A stretch of 64,000 nucleotides of DNA from Cupriavidus sp. WKF15 (GCF_029278605.1 NZ_CP119572.1:310001-374000); one strand, 5' to 3'; shown: positions 17,509 to 26,328, counted from the stretch's first letter. Numbers and translations: made by a program. Notes: generated by a model from the letters alone, not told the origin.

Positions 17509-18807
17509 TCAGACGTTCTGGCCGGCGTCGGCGAGATCTTCTGTGTCATCGTCAGTGCTCTGCTGCAGCGCCTGGCGGAGCTTGACGCGGTCGAGTTCGC
17601 GTTCCCAGGCCGAGACCACCACGGTGGCCACGCCGTTGCCGATGATGTTGGTCAGTGCGCGGCACTCGCTCATGAAGCGGTCGATGCCCAGGATCAGCAC
17701 CATGCCGGCCACCGGAATGGTCGGCACCACCGCCAGCGTCGCGGCCAGCGTGATGAAGCCCGCGCCGGTCACGCCGCTCGCGCCCTTGGACGTGAGCATG
17801 GCGACCGCCAGGATCGTGAGCTGCTGCATCAGCGTCAGCTCGATGCCGGTGGCCTGCGCGATGAAGATCACCGCCATGGTCATGTAGATGTTGGTGCCGT
17901 CCAGGTTGAACGAGTACCCGGTCGGCACGACCAGGCCCACCACGGACTTGGAGCAGCCCAGCTCCTCAAGCTTTTCCATCAGGTGCGGCAGCGCGGCTTC
18001 CGAGGAGCTGGTGCCCAGCACGATCAGCAGCTCTTCCTTGATGTACGCAATGAAGCGCAGGATGTTGAAGCCGGTCAGGCGCGCGATCGTGCCGAGCACG
18101 AGCACCACGAAGAGGATGGCCGTGAAGTAGAACGTGCCGATCAGCTTGAGCAGCGGCACCAGCGAGCCCAGGCCGTACTTGCCGATGGTGAAGGCCATCG
18201 CGCCGAATGCGCCGATCGGGGCCACCTTGGTGATGACGTGCACGATGTGGAAGAACACCTTCGACACCTGCTCGATCAGCTGCACGACGATGCGCGCGCG
18301 CTCGCCGATGGCCGCCAGGGCCGCGCCGAAGAACAGCGAGACCAGCAGGATCTGCAGGATGTCGCCGTTGGCGAACGCGCTGAAGATCGTGTCCGGGATG
18401 ATGTGCATCAGGAACTCGACCGTGCTCTGGCCGTGCGCCTTGGACACGTACTGCTCGATCGACTTGGTGTCGAGCGTCGACGGGTCGATGTTGAAGCCCA
18501 CGCCCGGCTTGAGCAGGTGCGCGGCGCCCAGGCCGATCAGCAGCGCGAAGGTGGAGACGATCTCGAAGTACAGCAGCGCCTTGCCGCCGACGCGGCCGAC
18601 CTTCTTCATGTCGCTCATGCCGGCAATGCCGGTCACCACGGTACAGAAGATGATCGGTCCGATGATCATCTTGATCAGCTTGATGAAGCCATCGCCCAGC
18701 GGCTTCATGGCCACGCCGGTGTCGGGCCAGAAATGGCCCAGCAGGATGCCGACAAAGATGGCGAACAGCACCTGCACGTACAGGATCTTGTAGAAGGGTT
18801 TCCTCAT
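17509..18807 (-). CDS. dctA: C4-dicarboxylate:H+/Na+ symporter
   Basis: Aerobic dicarboxylate importer of the DAACS family, 432 residues, taking up succinate, fumarate and malate. Conserved features are [20 protein letters not shown], the hairpin serines in [13 protein letters not shown], and the substrate-site region [18 protein letters not shown] 18807 has GAGGA a few bases upstream. A longer open frame reaches 19557, but it crosses the promoter region and antisense sequence, so it is rejected. It is the first gene of dctA-dctB-dctD and is predicted to be sigma-54/DctD controlled. Confidence 0.95.
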   Translation of the reverse strand: MRKPFYKILYVQVLFAIFVGILLGHFWPDTGVAMKPLGDGFIKLIKMIIGPIIFCTVVTGIAGMSDMKKVGRVGGKALLYFEIVSTFALLIGLGAAHLLKPGVGFNIDPSTLDTKSIEQYVSKAHGQSTVEFLMHIIPDTIFSAFANGDILQILLVSLFFGAALAAIGERARIVVQLIEQVSKVFFHIVHVITKVAPIGAFGAMAFTIGKYGLGSLVPLLKLIGTFYFTAILFVVLVLGTIARLTGFNILRFIAYIKEELLIVLGTSSSEAALPHLMEKLEELGCSKSVVGLVVPTGYSFNLDGTNIYMTMAVIFIAQATGIELTLMQQLTILAVAMLTSKGASGVTGAGFITLAATLAVVPTIPVAGMVLILGIDRFMSECRALTNIIGNGVATVVVSAWERELDRVKLRQALQQSTDDDTEDLADAGQNV

Positions 18808-18892
18808 GATGTCGTCCTCGGTTTTTTGGCCATACCCACCAGCGTGGCGGGCGCACGCCGTCGCGGATGCGGCGTGTCTCGGACTCTGGAAT

Positions 18893-18908
18893 TGCAATCG
18901 ATGTGCCA
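18893..18908 (-). promoter_or_regulatory. Sigma-54 promoter of dctA
   Basis: On the minus strand it reads TGGCACATCGATTGCA. GG at 18907-18906 and GC at 18895-18894 are exactly 10 nt apart, against consensus TGGCAC-N5-TTGCA. The start should be near 18882, giving a leader of about 75 nt. Confidence 0.85.
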
Positions 18909-18974
18909 GCGTGTGGAGTCCGGGTAACCCTTTGATTTGAAAGGGAGGGCGCCAGCTGGGGCAGGCTCCGGCAC

Positions 18975-19019
18975 TCCGGATTTCCGGAAATCCGGAAGCG
19001 CGCGCTCCGGGGATCCGGA
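18975..19019. promoter_or_regulatory. Putative DctD enhancer sites
   Basis: A perfect 22-bp palindrome at 18975-18996 has TCCGGA ends and core CCGGAAATCC. A second imperfect copy, TCCGGGGATCCGGA, lies at 19006-19019. They are about 104 and 130 bp upstream of the predicted dctA start, normal for enhancer-binding proteins. The core resembles rhizobial DctD sites as I remember them. The rest of 18808-19212 (405 bp) holds only the sigma-54 promoter and the ferredoxin promoter. Confidence 0.65.
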
Positions 19020-19136
19020 ACGGCGGCGCAGCCTGGGGTGCCCAATGTGGCACTTCAGGGCGCGGGTTCGGGCGCCGATGTCCGCTGGCAACCTCGCCGG
19101 AGCCCGGATTGCCATGGTCCGGCCCTCCACACACCG

Positions 19137-19142
19137 TATAAT
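19137..19142 (+). promoter_or_regulatory. -10 element upstream of the ferredoxin gene
   Basis: A perfect TATAAT stands 71 bp before the ferredoxin start. No convincing -35 lies at 16-18 bp. TTGCCA at 19109 is 22 bp away, which is too far. Support is therefore only partial. Confidence 0.4.
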
Positions 19143-19212
19143 TCCGAGCTTCCACCAATGCCGCCGGACGCGAACCCCCGGGCCGGTGCGGCACGCCTTT
19201 TTCCCAGCACGC

Positions 19213-19533
19213 ATGAGCAGCTACTACCAGCACCACGTCTTTTTCTGCCTCAACCAGCGCGAGGATGGCGAGAACTGCTGCGCCCAGCACAACGCCAAGG
19301 CCATGCAGGAATACGCCAAGAAGCGCTGCAAGGAACTCGGCATCGCCGGCGGGGAAGGCCGCGTGCGCATCAACAAGGCGGGCTGCCTGAACCGGTGTGA
19401 ACTCGGACCGGTACTGGTGGTCTACCCCGAGGCCGTCTGGTACACCTACGTCGACGAGCACGATATCGACGAGATCATCGACAGCCATCTGCTGCACGGC
19501 AAGCCGGTCGAGCGGTTGATGGTTGACCGCTGA
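19213..19533 (+). CDS. Thioredoxin-fold [2Fe-2S] ferredoxin
   Basis: A 106-residue cytoplasmic protein of the thioredoxin-like 2Fe-2S ferredoxin family. Cysteines lie at 12, 22, 23, 39, 58 and 62, and [20 protein letters not shown] is the family's second cluster-binding segment. Redox partners are unknown. ATG 19213 gives the expected short N-terminus. The open frame continues upstream only through promoter sequence. It is divergent from dctA and followed 140 bp later by an alpha/beta hydrolase gene, with no clear functional link to either. Confidence 0.85.
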   Translation: MSSYYQHHVFFCLNQREDGENCCAQHNAKAMQEYAKKRCKELGIAGGEGRVRINKAGCLNRCELGPVLVVYPEAVWYTYVDEHDIDEIIDSHLLHGKPVERLMVDR

Positions 19534-19673
19534 ACACGATGCCGGTGGCCGTGCCACAGGCCGGCGTCACGGATGTCCCCGAGGTTTTCCAGGTTTTCCC
19601 GTAGCAGTGCCGCTGCAGCCCGAGCGCCGCGGCAGCGTTTTCCATTGCCCCCGTTGCATCGTCCATTGCCAAC

Positions 19674-20315
19674 ATGAACGCGCATACCCAGGTACTGACC
19701 ATTGCCGGCCCGGCCGGCGCGATCGACCTCTCGGTCGACCTGCCGCAAGCGGCGCCGCGCGGCCTGGCGCTGGTGGCGCACCCGCATCCGCTGTTCGGCG
19801 GCACCAAGGACAACAAGGTCGCGCAGACCCTGGCGCGCAGCTTCGTGCAGCTTGGCTACGCCACGGTGCGCCCGAACTTCCGTGGCGTGGGTGACAGCGC
19901 CGGCGTGCATGACAACGGCGTGGGCGAGCAGGACGACCTGCTGGCGGTGGTCGCGTGGATGCGTGAACAGACCGCGTGGTCGCCCGATGCCGCGACCCTG
20001 CCGCTGGCCATGGGCGGCTTCTCGTTCGGCAGCTTCGTGACCACGCACGTCGCGAAGCGCCTGGCCGATGCCGGCACGCCCGCGCAGCGCCTGGTGCTGG
20101 TCGGCACCGCCGCGAGCCGCTGGCAGGTCGCCGACGTGCCAGCGGATACCATTGTCATCCATGGCGAGCAGGACGAGACCGTGCCGCTGCAAAGCGTGTT
20201 CGACTGGGCCCGCCCGCAGGAGCTGCCGGTGATCGTCATCCCCGGCGCCGATCATTTCTTTCATCGCAAGCTGCACCTGATCAAGCAGCTCGTCGTCAAT
20301 GCGTGGGACCGGTGA
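19674..20315 (+). CDS. Alpha/beta hydrolase of the dienelactone-hydrolase-like type
   Basis: A 213-residue cytoplasmic hydrolase. The nucleophile is S117 in GGFSFGSF. HPHPLFGGTKDNKV near the N-terminus is typical of a conserved bacterial hydrolase family of unknown substrate, and GADHFFHRK carries the likely catalytic His. RGVGDSAG follows strand 4. No signal peptide is visible. It lies between the ferredoxin and dacC genes. I can assign the fold but not the substrate. It may be an esterase or acyl hydrolase. Confidence 0.8.
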   Translation: MNAHTQVLTIAGPAGAIDLSVDLPQAAPRGLALVAHPHPLFGGTKDNKVAQTLARSFVQLGYATVRPNFRGVGDSAGVHDNGVGEQDDLLAVVAWMREQTAWSPDAATLPLAMGGFSFGSFVTTHVAKRLADAGTPAQRLVLVGTAASRWQVADVPADTIVIHGEQDETVPLQSVFDWARPQELPVIVIPGADHFFHRKLHLIKQLVVNAWDR

Positions 20316-20397
20316 GGCCAGACGGCACGCCGTCCGGGGTGCCATGCCGGCACCCGCAACCGTCCCTCGCGAAACTTATCTTGTCGGAAACTGAAAC

Positions 20398-21618
20398 ATG
20401 CTGAACAGAGCCACGCCGCGCCTAGCGTCCGTCTTTGCCTCCGCCGCCATCGTCGCGGCAGCCACGCTTGCTGCGGCACCCGTCGCGCTCGCTCAGGCGC
20501 CCGCCGTGGTGCTGACCCCGGGCGTGCCGATGCCGCAGGTGGCGGCCAAGTCCTGGATGCTCTACGACGTGACCAGCGGCCAGGCCCTGGCCTCGCAGAA
20601 CGCCGACATGCGCATCGAGCCGGCGTCGCTGACCAAGCTGATGACCGCCTACCTGGCGTTCGAGGCCCTGAAGGAAAAGCGCCTGACACTGGACCAGGCC
20701 GTGGTGCCGACCAACGTGGTGCTGAAGGTCAAAAGCGATGAATCGCGCATGTTCATCGAGCCCAACAAGCCGGTCACCGTGCAGGACCTGCTGCTGGGCC
20801 TGATCGTGCAGTCGGGCAACGACGCCGCGCTGGCGCTGGCCGAGGCCGTGGGCGGCTCGGAAGAGGGCTTTGTCGCGATGATGAACCGCGAAGCCCAGCG
20901 CATGGGCATGAAGAACAGCCACTTCACCAACACCGACGGCATTCCCGACCCGAACCACTACACCACCGCAGTGGACCTGGCGACGCTGACCACGCGCCTG
21001 ATCCAGGACTTCCCCGAGTACTATGCCATGTACTCGCAGAAGGAGTTCACCTATAACAAGATCAAGCAGCCCAACCGCAACCGCCTGCTGTACATCGACC
21101 CGACCGTGGACGGCGTCAAGACCGGCCACACCAAGTCGGCTGGCTACTGCCTGATCTCGTCGGCCAAGCGGCCCCTCGCAAACGTACCCAACGGCTCGCG
21201 CCGGCTGGTGTCGATCGTGATCGGCACCACCACCGAACAGGTGCGCACGCAGGAAAGCCTGAAGATCCTCAATTACGGCTTCCAGTTCTTCGATACGCTG
21301 CGCCTGTATGACAAGGGCCAGGTGCTGGCCACGCCCGACATCTACAAGGGCAAGGCCGGCACGGTCAAGATCGGCGTGCAGAACGAGACCTTCGTTACCG
21401 TGCCCAAGGGCACGGGCGGTCGCCTGAAGCCGGTGCTCGAGCGCCAGGAGCTGCTGATTGCCCCGATCGCCGCGGGCCAGCAGGTGGGCACGGTGAAGCT
21501 GATGGACGGCACCAGCAAGGTGGCGGAGTTCCCGGTGGTGGCGCTGGAAGAAGTGCCCGAGGCCGGCTTCTTCGGCCGCCTGTGGGACACCATCCGCCTG
21601 TGGTTCAAGCGCAAGTGA
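20398..21618 (+). CDS. dacC: D-alanyl-D-alanine carboxypeptidase (PBP5/6 type)
   Basis: A 406-residue low-molecular-weight penicillin-binding protein that trims the terminal D-Ala from peptidoglycan pentapeptides in the periplasm. A signal peptide ends near ALAQA. Active-site motifs are S77-L-T-K80, S139-G-N141 and K241-TG. A PBP5-like beta domain and a C-terminal amphipathic segment (FGRLWDTIRLWFKRK) that tethers the protein to the inner membrane follow. The ATG follows AAACTGAAAC without a strong Shine-Dalgarno. The next gene, a ybeD homologue, is often found beside dacC. Confidence 0.93.
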   Translation: MLNRATPRLASVFASAAIVAAATLAAAPVALAQAPAVVLTPGVPMPQVAAKSWMLYDVTSGQALASQNADMRIEPASLTKLMTAYLAFEALKEKRLTLDQAVVPTNVVLKVKSDESRMFIEPNKPVTVQDLLLGLIVQSGNDAALALAEAVGGSEEGFVAMMNREAQRMGMKNSHFTNTDGIPDPNHYTTAVDLATLTTRLIQDFPEYYAMYSQKEFTYNKIKQPNRNRLLYIDPTVDGVKTGHTKSAGYCLISSAKRPLANVPNGSRRLVSIVIGTTTEQVRTQESLKILNYGFQFFDTLRLYDKGQVLATPDIYKGKAGTVKIGVQNETFVTVPKGTGGRLKPVLERQELLIAPIAAGQQVGTVKLMDGTSKVAEFPVVALEEVPEAGFFGRLWDTIRLWFKRK

Positions 21619-21672
21619 TGTGATGGAGCAGCCCGGCATGCCATGCGTGCGCCGGGCTGCCGGAGAAACGAA

Positions 21673-21978
21673 ATGACAGCCGATAACAATGGCGGCGGCA
21701 AGCCGGGCGATATCCCGCCCGAGCAGTCGCTGATCGAGTACCCCAGTGATTTCCCCATCAAGGTGATGGGCGCGATGCAGGATGGCTTTGCCGAAGCCAT
21801 CGTGACGCTGGTGCAGGAGTTCGACCCTGGCTTCCACGCCGGCAAGATGGAAATGCGTCCGTCCAGCAAGGGCAACTACCTGGGCCTGACCGTCACGGTG
21901 TGGGTAACCAGCCGCGAGCAGCTCGACGATCTTTACCGCGCACTGACGGCGCATCCGATGGTGAAGGTGGTGCTGTAA
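21673..21978 (+). CDS. ybeD: YbeD/DUF493 family protein
   Basis: A 101-residue small protein with the DUF493 ferredoxin-like alpha/beta fold: a core of LIEYPSDFPIKVMGAMQDGF and a C-terminal strand MVKVVL. Its function is not established. Homologues commonly sit between dacA/dacC and lipB-lipA. Here dacC is upstream as usual, but lipB and lipA are absent and an inverted REP pair follows 29 bp after the stop. GGAGAAACGAA precedes ATG 21673. The first 20 residues are polar and probably disordered. Confidence 0.85.
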   Translation: MTADNNGGGKPGDIPPEQSLIEYPSDFPIKVMGAMQDGFAEAIVTLVQEFDPGFHAGKMEMRPSSKGNYLGLTVTVWVTSREQLDDLYRALTAHPMVKVVL

Positions 21979-22007
21979 GGCCGCACCTTTTCCATTCCAG
22001 CCGGTTT

Positions 22008-22135
22008 GCTCCCCTCTCCCGCGCGCGGGAGAGGGGCCGGGGGTGAGGGCAGGCGCTGGCATACCGATGCGCCTCACTTCGCTGACACGCTTGCCCTCAC
22101 CCCCAACCCCTCTCCCGCATGCGGGAGAGGGGAGC
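22008..22135. repeat. Inverted pair of REP-like elements (REPIN)
   Basis: Two 43-nt elements at 22008-22050 and 22093-22135 are near-exact inverted copies separated by 42 nt. Each contains a palindrome (CTCTCCCGC...GCGGGAGAG) and a GGGGGTGAGGGC tail, and only about four positions differ. This is the form of a REP doublet moved by RAYT-type transposases, and similar GC-rich palindromes are common between genes in this group of bacteria. As RNA the pair would form a very stable hairpin after ybeD. Confidence 0.8.
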
Positions 22136-22192
22136 CACGCCCCGGAGCGCGCAGCGCCGTGGTCTTGGCACGCTTCTCTTCCCCATACCAAC

Positions 22193-23389
22193 ATGAACAC
22201 CATCACCCTCAAGCCTGGCAAGGAAAAATCCCTGCTGCGCCGCCACCCGTGGATCTACGCCACCGGCATCGCCACCACTGAAGGCCGCTGCGAGCCGGGC
22301 GCGACTGTCATCGTGCGCGCCGCCGACGGCCGTTTCCTGGCCAAGGCCGCCTACAGCCCCGAATCGCAGATCCGCGCGCGCGTGTGGACCTTCGACGAGA
22401 ACGAGCCGGTCGACCACGCGCTGTTCAAGCGCCGCGTGGCAGCGGCGATTGCCTATCGCCGGCAATGGGTGAAGGACAGCAATGCGGTGCGCCTGATCTT
22501 CGGCGAATCCGACCGCCTGCCGGGCCTGATCGTCGATTACTACGGCAACGGCGCCGATGGCCAGCTCGTGTGCCAGTTCAATGCCGCGGGCGTGGAGCAC
22601 TGGAAGACCGCCATCGTGCAGGCGCTGGTCAAGGAAACCGGCTGCCCCAACGTGTACGAACGCTCCGATGCCGCCGTGCGCCAGCGCGAGGGACTGGAGC
22701 TGGTGACGGGCGTGCTGGCCGGCGCCGAGCCCGATCCCGCGCTGTCGGTGACCGAGCATGGCGTGCGCTACTACGTGGACGTGCGCAATGGCCACAAGAC
22801 CGGCTTCTATGTCGACCAGCGCGACAACCGCAAGCTGGTGGGGGACCTGGCCCAAGGGCGCGAGGTGCTCAACTGCTTCTGCTACACCGGCGGCTTTTCG
22901 CTGGCGGCGCTGCGCGGTGGCGCGACGTCGGTGACGTCGATCGATTCCTCGGGCGAGGCGCTGAAGATTGCCGCCGGCAACGTCGCGCTCAATGGCTTCG
23001 ACGAGAACCGTGCGACGTGGCTCGATGCCGACGTATTCAAGACCCTGCGCGAGTTCCGTGCGGAAGGGCGCCAGTTCGACCTGATCGTGCTCGATCCGCC
23101 CAAGTTCGCGCCGTCGGCCCAGCACATCGACCGCGCCGCGCGCGCCTACAAGGAAATCAATCTCGTCGGCACGCAGCTGTTGCGTCCGGGCGGGCTGCTG
23201 TTCACGTATTCGTGCTCGGGCGCGATCAGCATGGAGCTGTTCCAGAAGATCGTGGCCGGTGCGGTGACGGATGCCCGCGCCGATGCACGCATCCTGCGCC
23301 GGTTGTCGGCGGGCACGGACCATCCGATGCTGTCGGCCTTCCCGGAAGGGGAATACCTGAAGGGGTTGCTGCTGGAAAAGGTGGCCTGA
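22193..23389 (+). CDS. rlmI: RlmI-like 23S rRNA cytosine-C5 methyltransferase
   Basis: A 398-residue SAM-dependent methyltransferase with an N-terminal PUA domain (TLKPGKEKSLLRRHPWIYATG), an RNase-H-like linker domain and a Rossmann domain. Motif I is VLNCFCYTGGFSLAALRGG and motif IV is LIVLDPPKFAPS. This architecture is that of RlmI, which makes m5C1962 in 23S rRNA in E. coli. The assignment to that exact nucleotide is inference. ATG 22193 starts at the PUA domain, and the open frame upstream is REP sequence. It converges with the helicase gene with 4 bp between stops. Confidence 0.85.
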   Translation: MNTITLKPGKEKSLLRRHPWIYATGIATTEGRCEPGATVIVRAADGRFLAKAAYSPESQIRARVWTFDENEPVDHALFKRRVAAAIAYRRQWVKDSNAVRLIFGESDRLPGLIVDYYGNGADGQLVCQFNAAGVEHWKTAIVQALVKETGCPNVYERSDAAVRQREGLELVTGVLAGAEPDPALSVTEHGVRYYVDVRNGHKTGFYVDQRDNRKLVGDLAQGREVLNCFCYTGGFSLAALRGGATSVTSIDSSGEALKIAAGNVALNGFDENRATWLDADVFKTLREFRAEGRQFDLIVLDPPKFAPSAQHIDRAARAYKEINLVGTQLLRPGGLLFTYSCSGAISMELFQKIVAGAVTDARADARILRRLSAGTDHPMLSAFPEGEYLKGLLLEKVA

Positions 23390-23393
23390 CGAC

Positions 23394-25511
23394 TCAGCGC
23401 CACATATTGCGCATGCGGCTGGCCAGGTCCACCGGTGCGAGCGTTGCCTTCGACGGTACCGCCCCCGGCATCGGCGGAGGCGGCCAAGAGCGGCTGTAGA
23501 AGTTCGGCATCACCCGGTTCGGCAGGAAGCGCGTGCGCGACGCGTACACGTGGCGATCGCCGAACCCCGGCTGCTGGTGCACGTAGAAGCGCTGCGGCAC
23601 CACGACGTCCAGATGGTCCTTGGCGCGCGTCATCGCCACATACAGCAGCCGCCTTTCCTCTTCGATCTCTTCCGTGGTGCCCGTGGCCAGGTCGGACGGC
23701 ATGCAGCCGTCCACGGCATTGAGCACATACACCGCCTTCCATTCCTGGCCCTTGGCCGAATGGATCGTCGACAGGATCAGGAAATCCTCGTCGCGCAGCG
23801 GCACGCCCGATTCGTCGCTGGACGCACTGGGCGGGTCCAGTGTCAGTTCCGTCAGGAAGCGCTCGCGCGAGGCATAGGTCGCGGCAATGCGTTCGAGCTG
23901 CTGCAGGTCGGCCATGCGCGCGGCGGCATCGTCGTGGATGCGCTCCAGGTGCGGCTGGTACCAGGCGACGACCTGCTCGAACTCCGACGGCCACGGCGAC
24001 GCCGGCCCCAGCAGCGAGCGGGCCAGCGCCAGCAGGTCGGCCCAGGCGGGCGCGGCCGCTGGCGGCGCCTCGAACGATTCCAGCGCAAACAGCGGCTCGG
24101 TGGCGACCGCGAGCGCATCGAGCACGCGCGCGGCGGTCTTGGGCCCGATCCCGGGCAGCAACTGGAGCGTGCGGAAGCCGGCGATGCGGTCGAGCGGGTT
24201 CTGCAGCCAGCGCACCACGGCCATCGCATCTTTCACATGCGTGGATTCGAGGAACTTGAGGCCGCCGAACTTCACGAACGGGATATTGCGCCGGGCCAGC
24301 TCGATCTCGAGCTGCGCGCTGTGGTCGGCGGCGCGGAACAGCACCGCCTGCGCCATCAGCGCGAGGCCCGCCTCGCGCCGTTCCAGCACGCGCTCGACCA
24401 CGTAGCGGGCCTGGTCGGCTTCATCGTTGACGACGACCACGCCGGGCTTCTCGGCGGACGCGCGCTCGGACCACAGGTCCTTGGTGTAGCGCTCGGCGGC
24501 CAGCCCGATCACGGCGTTGGCGGCCTGCAGGATCGGCTGCGTCGAGCGGTAGTTCTGCGACAGCGTGACCTGCTGTGCCGGCGGCGCGAACTGCGCGGGG
24601 AAATCGAGGATGTTGCGCACGGTGGCGCCGCGGAACGCATAGATCGACTGCGCGTCGTCGCCGACCACCGTGAGGCCGCGGCCGTCGGGCCGCAGCGCCA
24701 GCAGGATCGACGCCTGCAGCGCATTGGTGTCCTGGTATTCGTCGACAAGGATATGGTCGAAGCGCGCGCCCATATCCTGCGCGATCGCGGGCTCGGTCAG
24801 CGCCTGCGACCAGTAGAGCAGCAGGTCGTCATAGTCGAGCACCTGCTGCTTCTGCTTGGCTTCGACATAGCCGGCGAACAGCGCCCGCAGCGCGTCGACC
24901 CACATGGTGTAGCGCGGGAACCAGAGCTTGAGCACGTCCTCGAGCGGGGCCTGGGTGTTGACCACGCGCGAATAGATCGACAGGCAGGTTTCCTTCTTCG
25001 GGAAGCGGCTGGCCTGCTCGGACAGCCCCAGGTCGTGCCGCACCACGTGCATCAGGTCGGCGGCATCGCCGCGGTCGCAGATGGTGAAGGCCGGCGACAG
25101 GCCCAGCGTTTCCGCATATTCGCGCAGCAGGCGCGCGCCGATCGCGTGGAAGGTGCCCGACCACTGCAGCGCCGCGCGGCCGGCGCCGGTACTGGTGCCG
25201 AGCGCCTGGTCCACGATGCGCTCTACGCGCCGCCCCATCTCGGCCGCGGCGCGGCGCGAAAAGGTCAGCAGCAGGATGCGGCGCGGGTCGGCGCCGTTGA
25301 GCACCAGGTGCGCGACGCGATGCGCCAGCGTGTTGGTCTTGCCCGAGCCTGCGCCCGCGATGATCAGCAGCGGCCCGTCGCTGTGGTGCTCGACCGCCGC
25401 CCGCTGTTCCGGATTGAGCCGCGCCAGGTAGGCGGGAACGTCGGCGTCCGGCGAGGCTTGTTCGGCAAGGGCGGAAGGCGATTCCGCGAGAGGGGCAAGA
25501 TCCAGTGACAC
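23394..25511 (-). CDS. UvrD/Rep-family DNA helicase, SOS-type promoter
   Basis: Superfamily 1A 3'-5' helicase of 705 residues from GTG 25511. All motifs are visible: Q-motif LNPEQRAAV, Walker A AGAGSGKT (52-59), LVDEYQDTN, VVGDDAQSIYAFRGA, LSQNYRSTQPI, STIHSAKGQEW and LLYVAMTRAKD. GTG 25511 is chosen because it is the first plausible start downstream of a LexA box at 25565-25580. A longer frame with ATG 25616 would place the operator inside the gene. It has no good Shine-Dalgarno. It is similar to UvrD but shorter, so the exact repair role is open. Confidence 0.87.
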   Translation of the reverse strand: MSLDLAPLAESPSALAEQASPDADVPAYLARLNPEQRAAVEHHSDGPLLIIAGAGSGKTNTLAHRVAHLVLNGADPRRILLLTFSRRAAAEMGRRVERIVDQALGTSTGAGRAALQWSGTFHAIGARLLREYAETLGLSPAFTICDRGDAADLMHVVRHDLGLSEQASRFPKKETCLSIYSRVVNTQAPLEDVLKLWFPRYTMWVDALRALFAGYVEAKQKQQVLDYDDLLLYWSQALTEPAIAQDMGARFDHILVDEYQDTNALQASILLALRPDGRGLTVVGDDAQSIYAFRGATVRNILDFPAQFAPPAQQVTLSQNYRSTQPILQAANAVIGLAAERYTKDLWSERASAEKPGVVVVNDEADQARYVVERVLERREAGLALMAQAVLFRAADHSAQLEIELARRNIPFVKFGGLKFLESTHVKDAMAVVRWLQNPLDRIAGFRTLQLLPGIGPKTAARVLDALAVATEPLFALESFEAPPAAAPAWADLLALARSLLGPASPWPSEFEQVVAWYQPHLERIHDDAAARMADLQQLERIAATYASRERFLTELTLDPPSASSDESGVPLRDEDFLILSTIHSAKGQEWKAVYVLNAVDGCMPSDLATGTTEEIEEERRLLYVAMTRAKDHLDVVVPQRFYVHQQPGFGDRHVYASRTRFLPNRVMPNFYSRSWPPPPMPGAVPSKATLAPVDLASRMRNMWR

Positions 25512-25564
25512 GGGCGGTTCGGGATGTGGCCGCCGTCGATGGCGGGCAGGAAGACTGGCGCAAA

Positions 25565-25580
25565 CTGTATATCCATACAG
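25565..25580. promoter_or_regulatory. LexA (SOS) box
   Basis: CTGTATATCCATACAG fits CTGT-N8-ACAG exactly and differs from the E. coli consensus core CTGTATATATATACAG at two positions. It lies 54 bp upstream of the helicase start and downstream of the neighbouring terminator. It also contains a -10-like ATATAC on the minus strand, so LexA binding would block the promoter. Confidence 0.85.
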
Positions 25581-25627
25581 GCCGTGGGCGCAAGCCAGTC
25601 GAAGCGCGCGCGGCATCAGCCCAACAA

Positions 25628-25652
25628 AAAAGGTGCTCGATGAGCACCTTTT
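25628..25652 (-). terminator. Bidirectional-looking terminator after the tlpA-like gene
   Basis: A perfect 11-bp stem, AAAAGGTGCTC and its complement with a 3-nt loop, is followed by a T-rich tract on the minus strand. It lies 22 bp past the tlpA-like stop and insulates the helicase gene. Confidence 0.85.
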
Positions 25653-25674
25653 CGCAGCTGTTGCCGGGAATTCG

Positions 25675-26211
25675 TCAGGCGGCCTGGGCCAGCGCGCCGT
25701 CAAGCAGCTTGTGCAGCGCGTCCCATTCGGGCTCGCCGACATAGCGCTTCAGGATGCGGCCGTCCTTGTCGACGACGAAGGTGGTCGGCGTCAGCTGCAC
25801 ATTGCCGAAGGCCTTGGCCGCGGCGCCATCCGAGTCCATCGCGACCTTGAACGGCAGCCCGCGTGTCTTGGCGTAGTTCATCACGTACATCGGCGGATCG
25901 TAGTTCATGGCCACGGCGACGAACTCCAGGCCCTTGCCCTTGTACTGCTCGTAGGTGCGGACCATGTCCGGCATTTCCTTGACGCAGGTGGCGCAGCTCG
26001 TGGCCCAGAAGTTGATCAGGTAGACCTTGCCCTTGAGGTCGCCCGTGCTGACTTTCTCGCCCGAAAGCAGCGTGAACGTGGCGGCGGGTACCTGGCTCGA
26101 CGGCGACAGCGCGCGGTAGCCGAACCAGCCCAGCGCGGCGAGCACGACGACGACTATGGCAATGGGCCACAGCTTGCGGGGTTTGGAAGTGGCGGGAGCG
26201 GCGTTTGTCAT
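25675..26211 (-). CDS. TlpA/ResA-like membrane-anchored thiol-disulfide oxidoreductase
   Basis: A 178-residue thioredoxin-fold protein with one N-terminal membrane anchor (residues about 14-32) and the active site C73-A-T-C76 in FWATSCATCVKEMP. The thioredoxin domain faces the periplasm. Such proteins reduce apocytochrome c or copper-site cysteines. The cis-Pro loop is LTPTTFVVD. ATG 26211 puts the anchor at the N-terminus. ATG 26253 would add 14 charged residues. A second thioredoxin-fold gene lies 117 bp upstream on the same strand, which suggests a paired redox function. Confidence 0.87.
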   Translation of the reverse strand: MTNAAPATSKPRKLWPIAIVVVVLAALGWFGYRALSPSSQVPAATFTLLSGEKVSTGDLKGKVYLINFWATSCATCVKEMPDMVRTYEQYKGKGLEFVAVAMNYDPPMYVMNYAKTRGLPFKVAMDSDGAAAKAFGNVQLTPTTFVVDKDGRILKRYVGEPEWDALHKLLDGALAQAA

Positions 26212-26328
26212 GGCAATGCGGTCCGGCTTGGGCCGGGCCCGTTCAACTGGCAACAGGGCATTCTAAACCCGGCTGCCGCGCGTTGCTGCAATCCGTCGCC
26301 TGCGTCAATCCGCCGCAGTCCGCGCGGG

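Noticed and set aside
19096..19212. Longer start for the 2Fe-2S ferredoxin
   Set aside because: The upstream codons lie over a TATAAT element and have no family similarity. ATG 19213 gives the normal length.
18808..19557. N-terminal extension of dctA to 19557
   Set aside because: It would cover the sigma-54 promoter, the palindromes and the ferredoxin gene in antisense. DctA proteins start at the [10 protein letters not shown] segment.
22008..22135. Transcription terminator of ybeD
   Set aside because: The hairpins lack T-runs and form a symmetrical REP pair. They may still affect the mRNA, but they are better described as a repeat.
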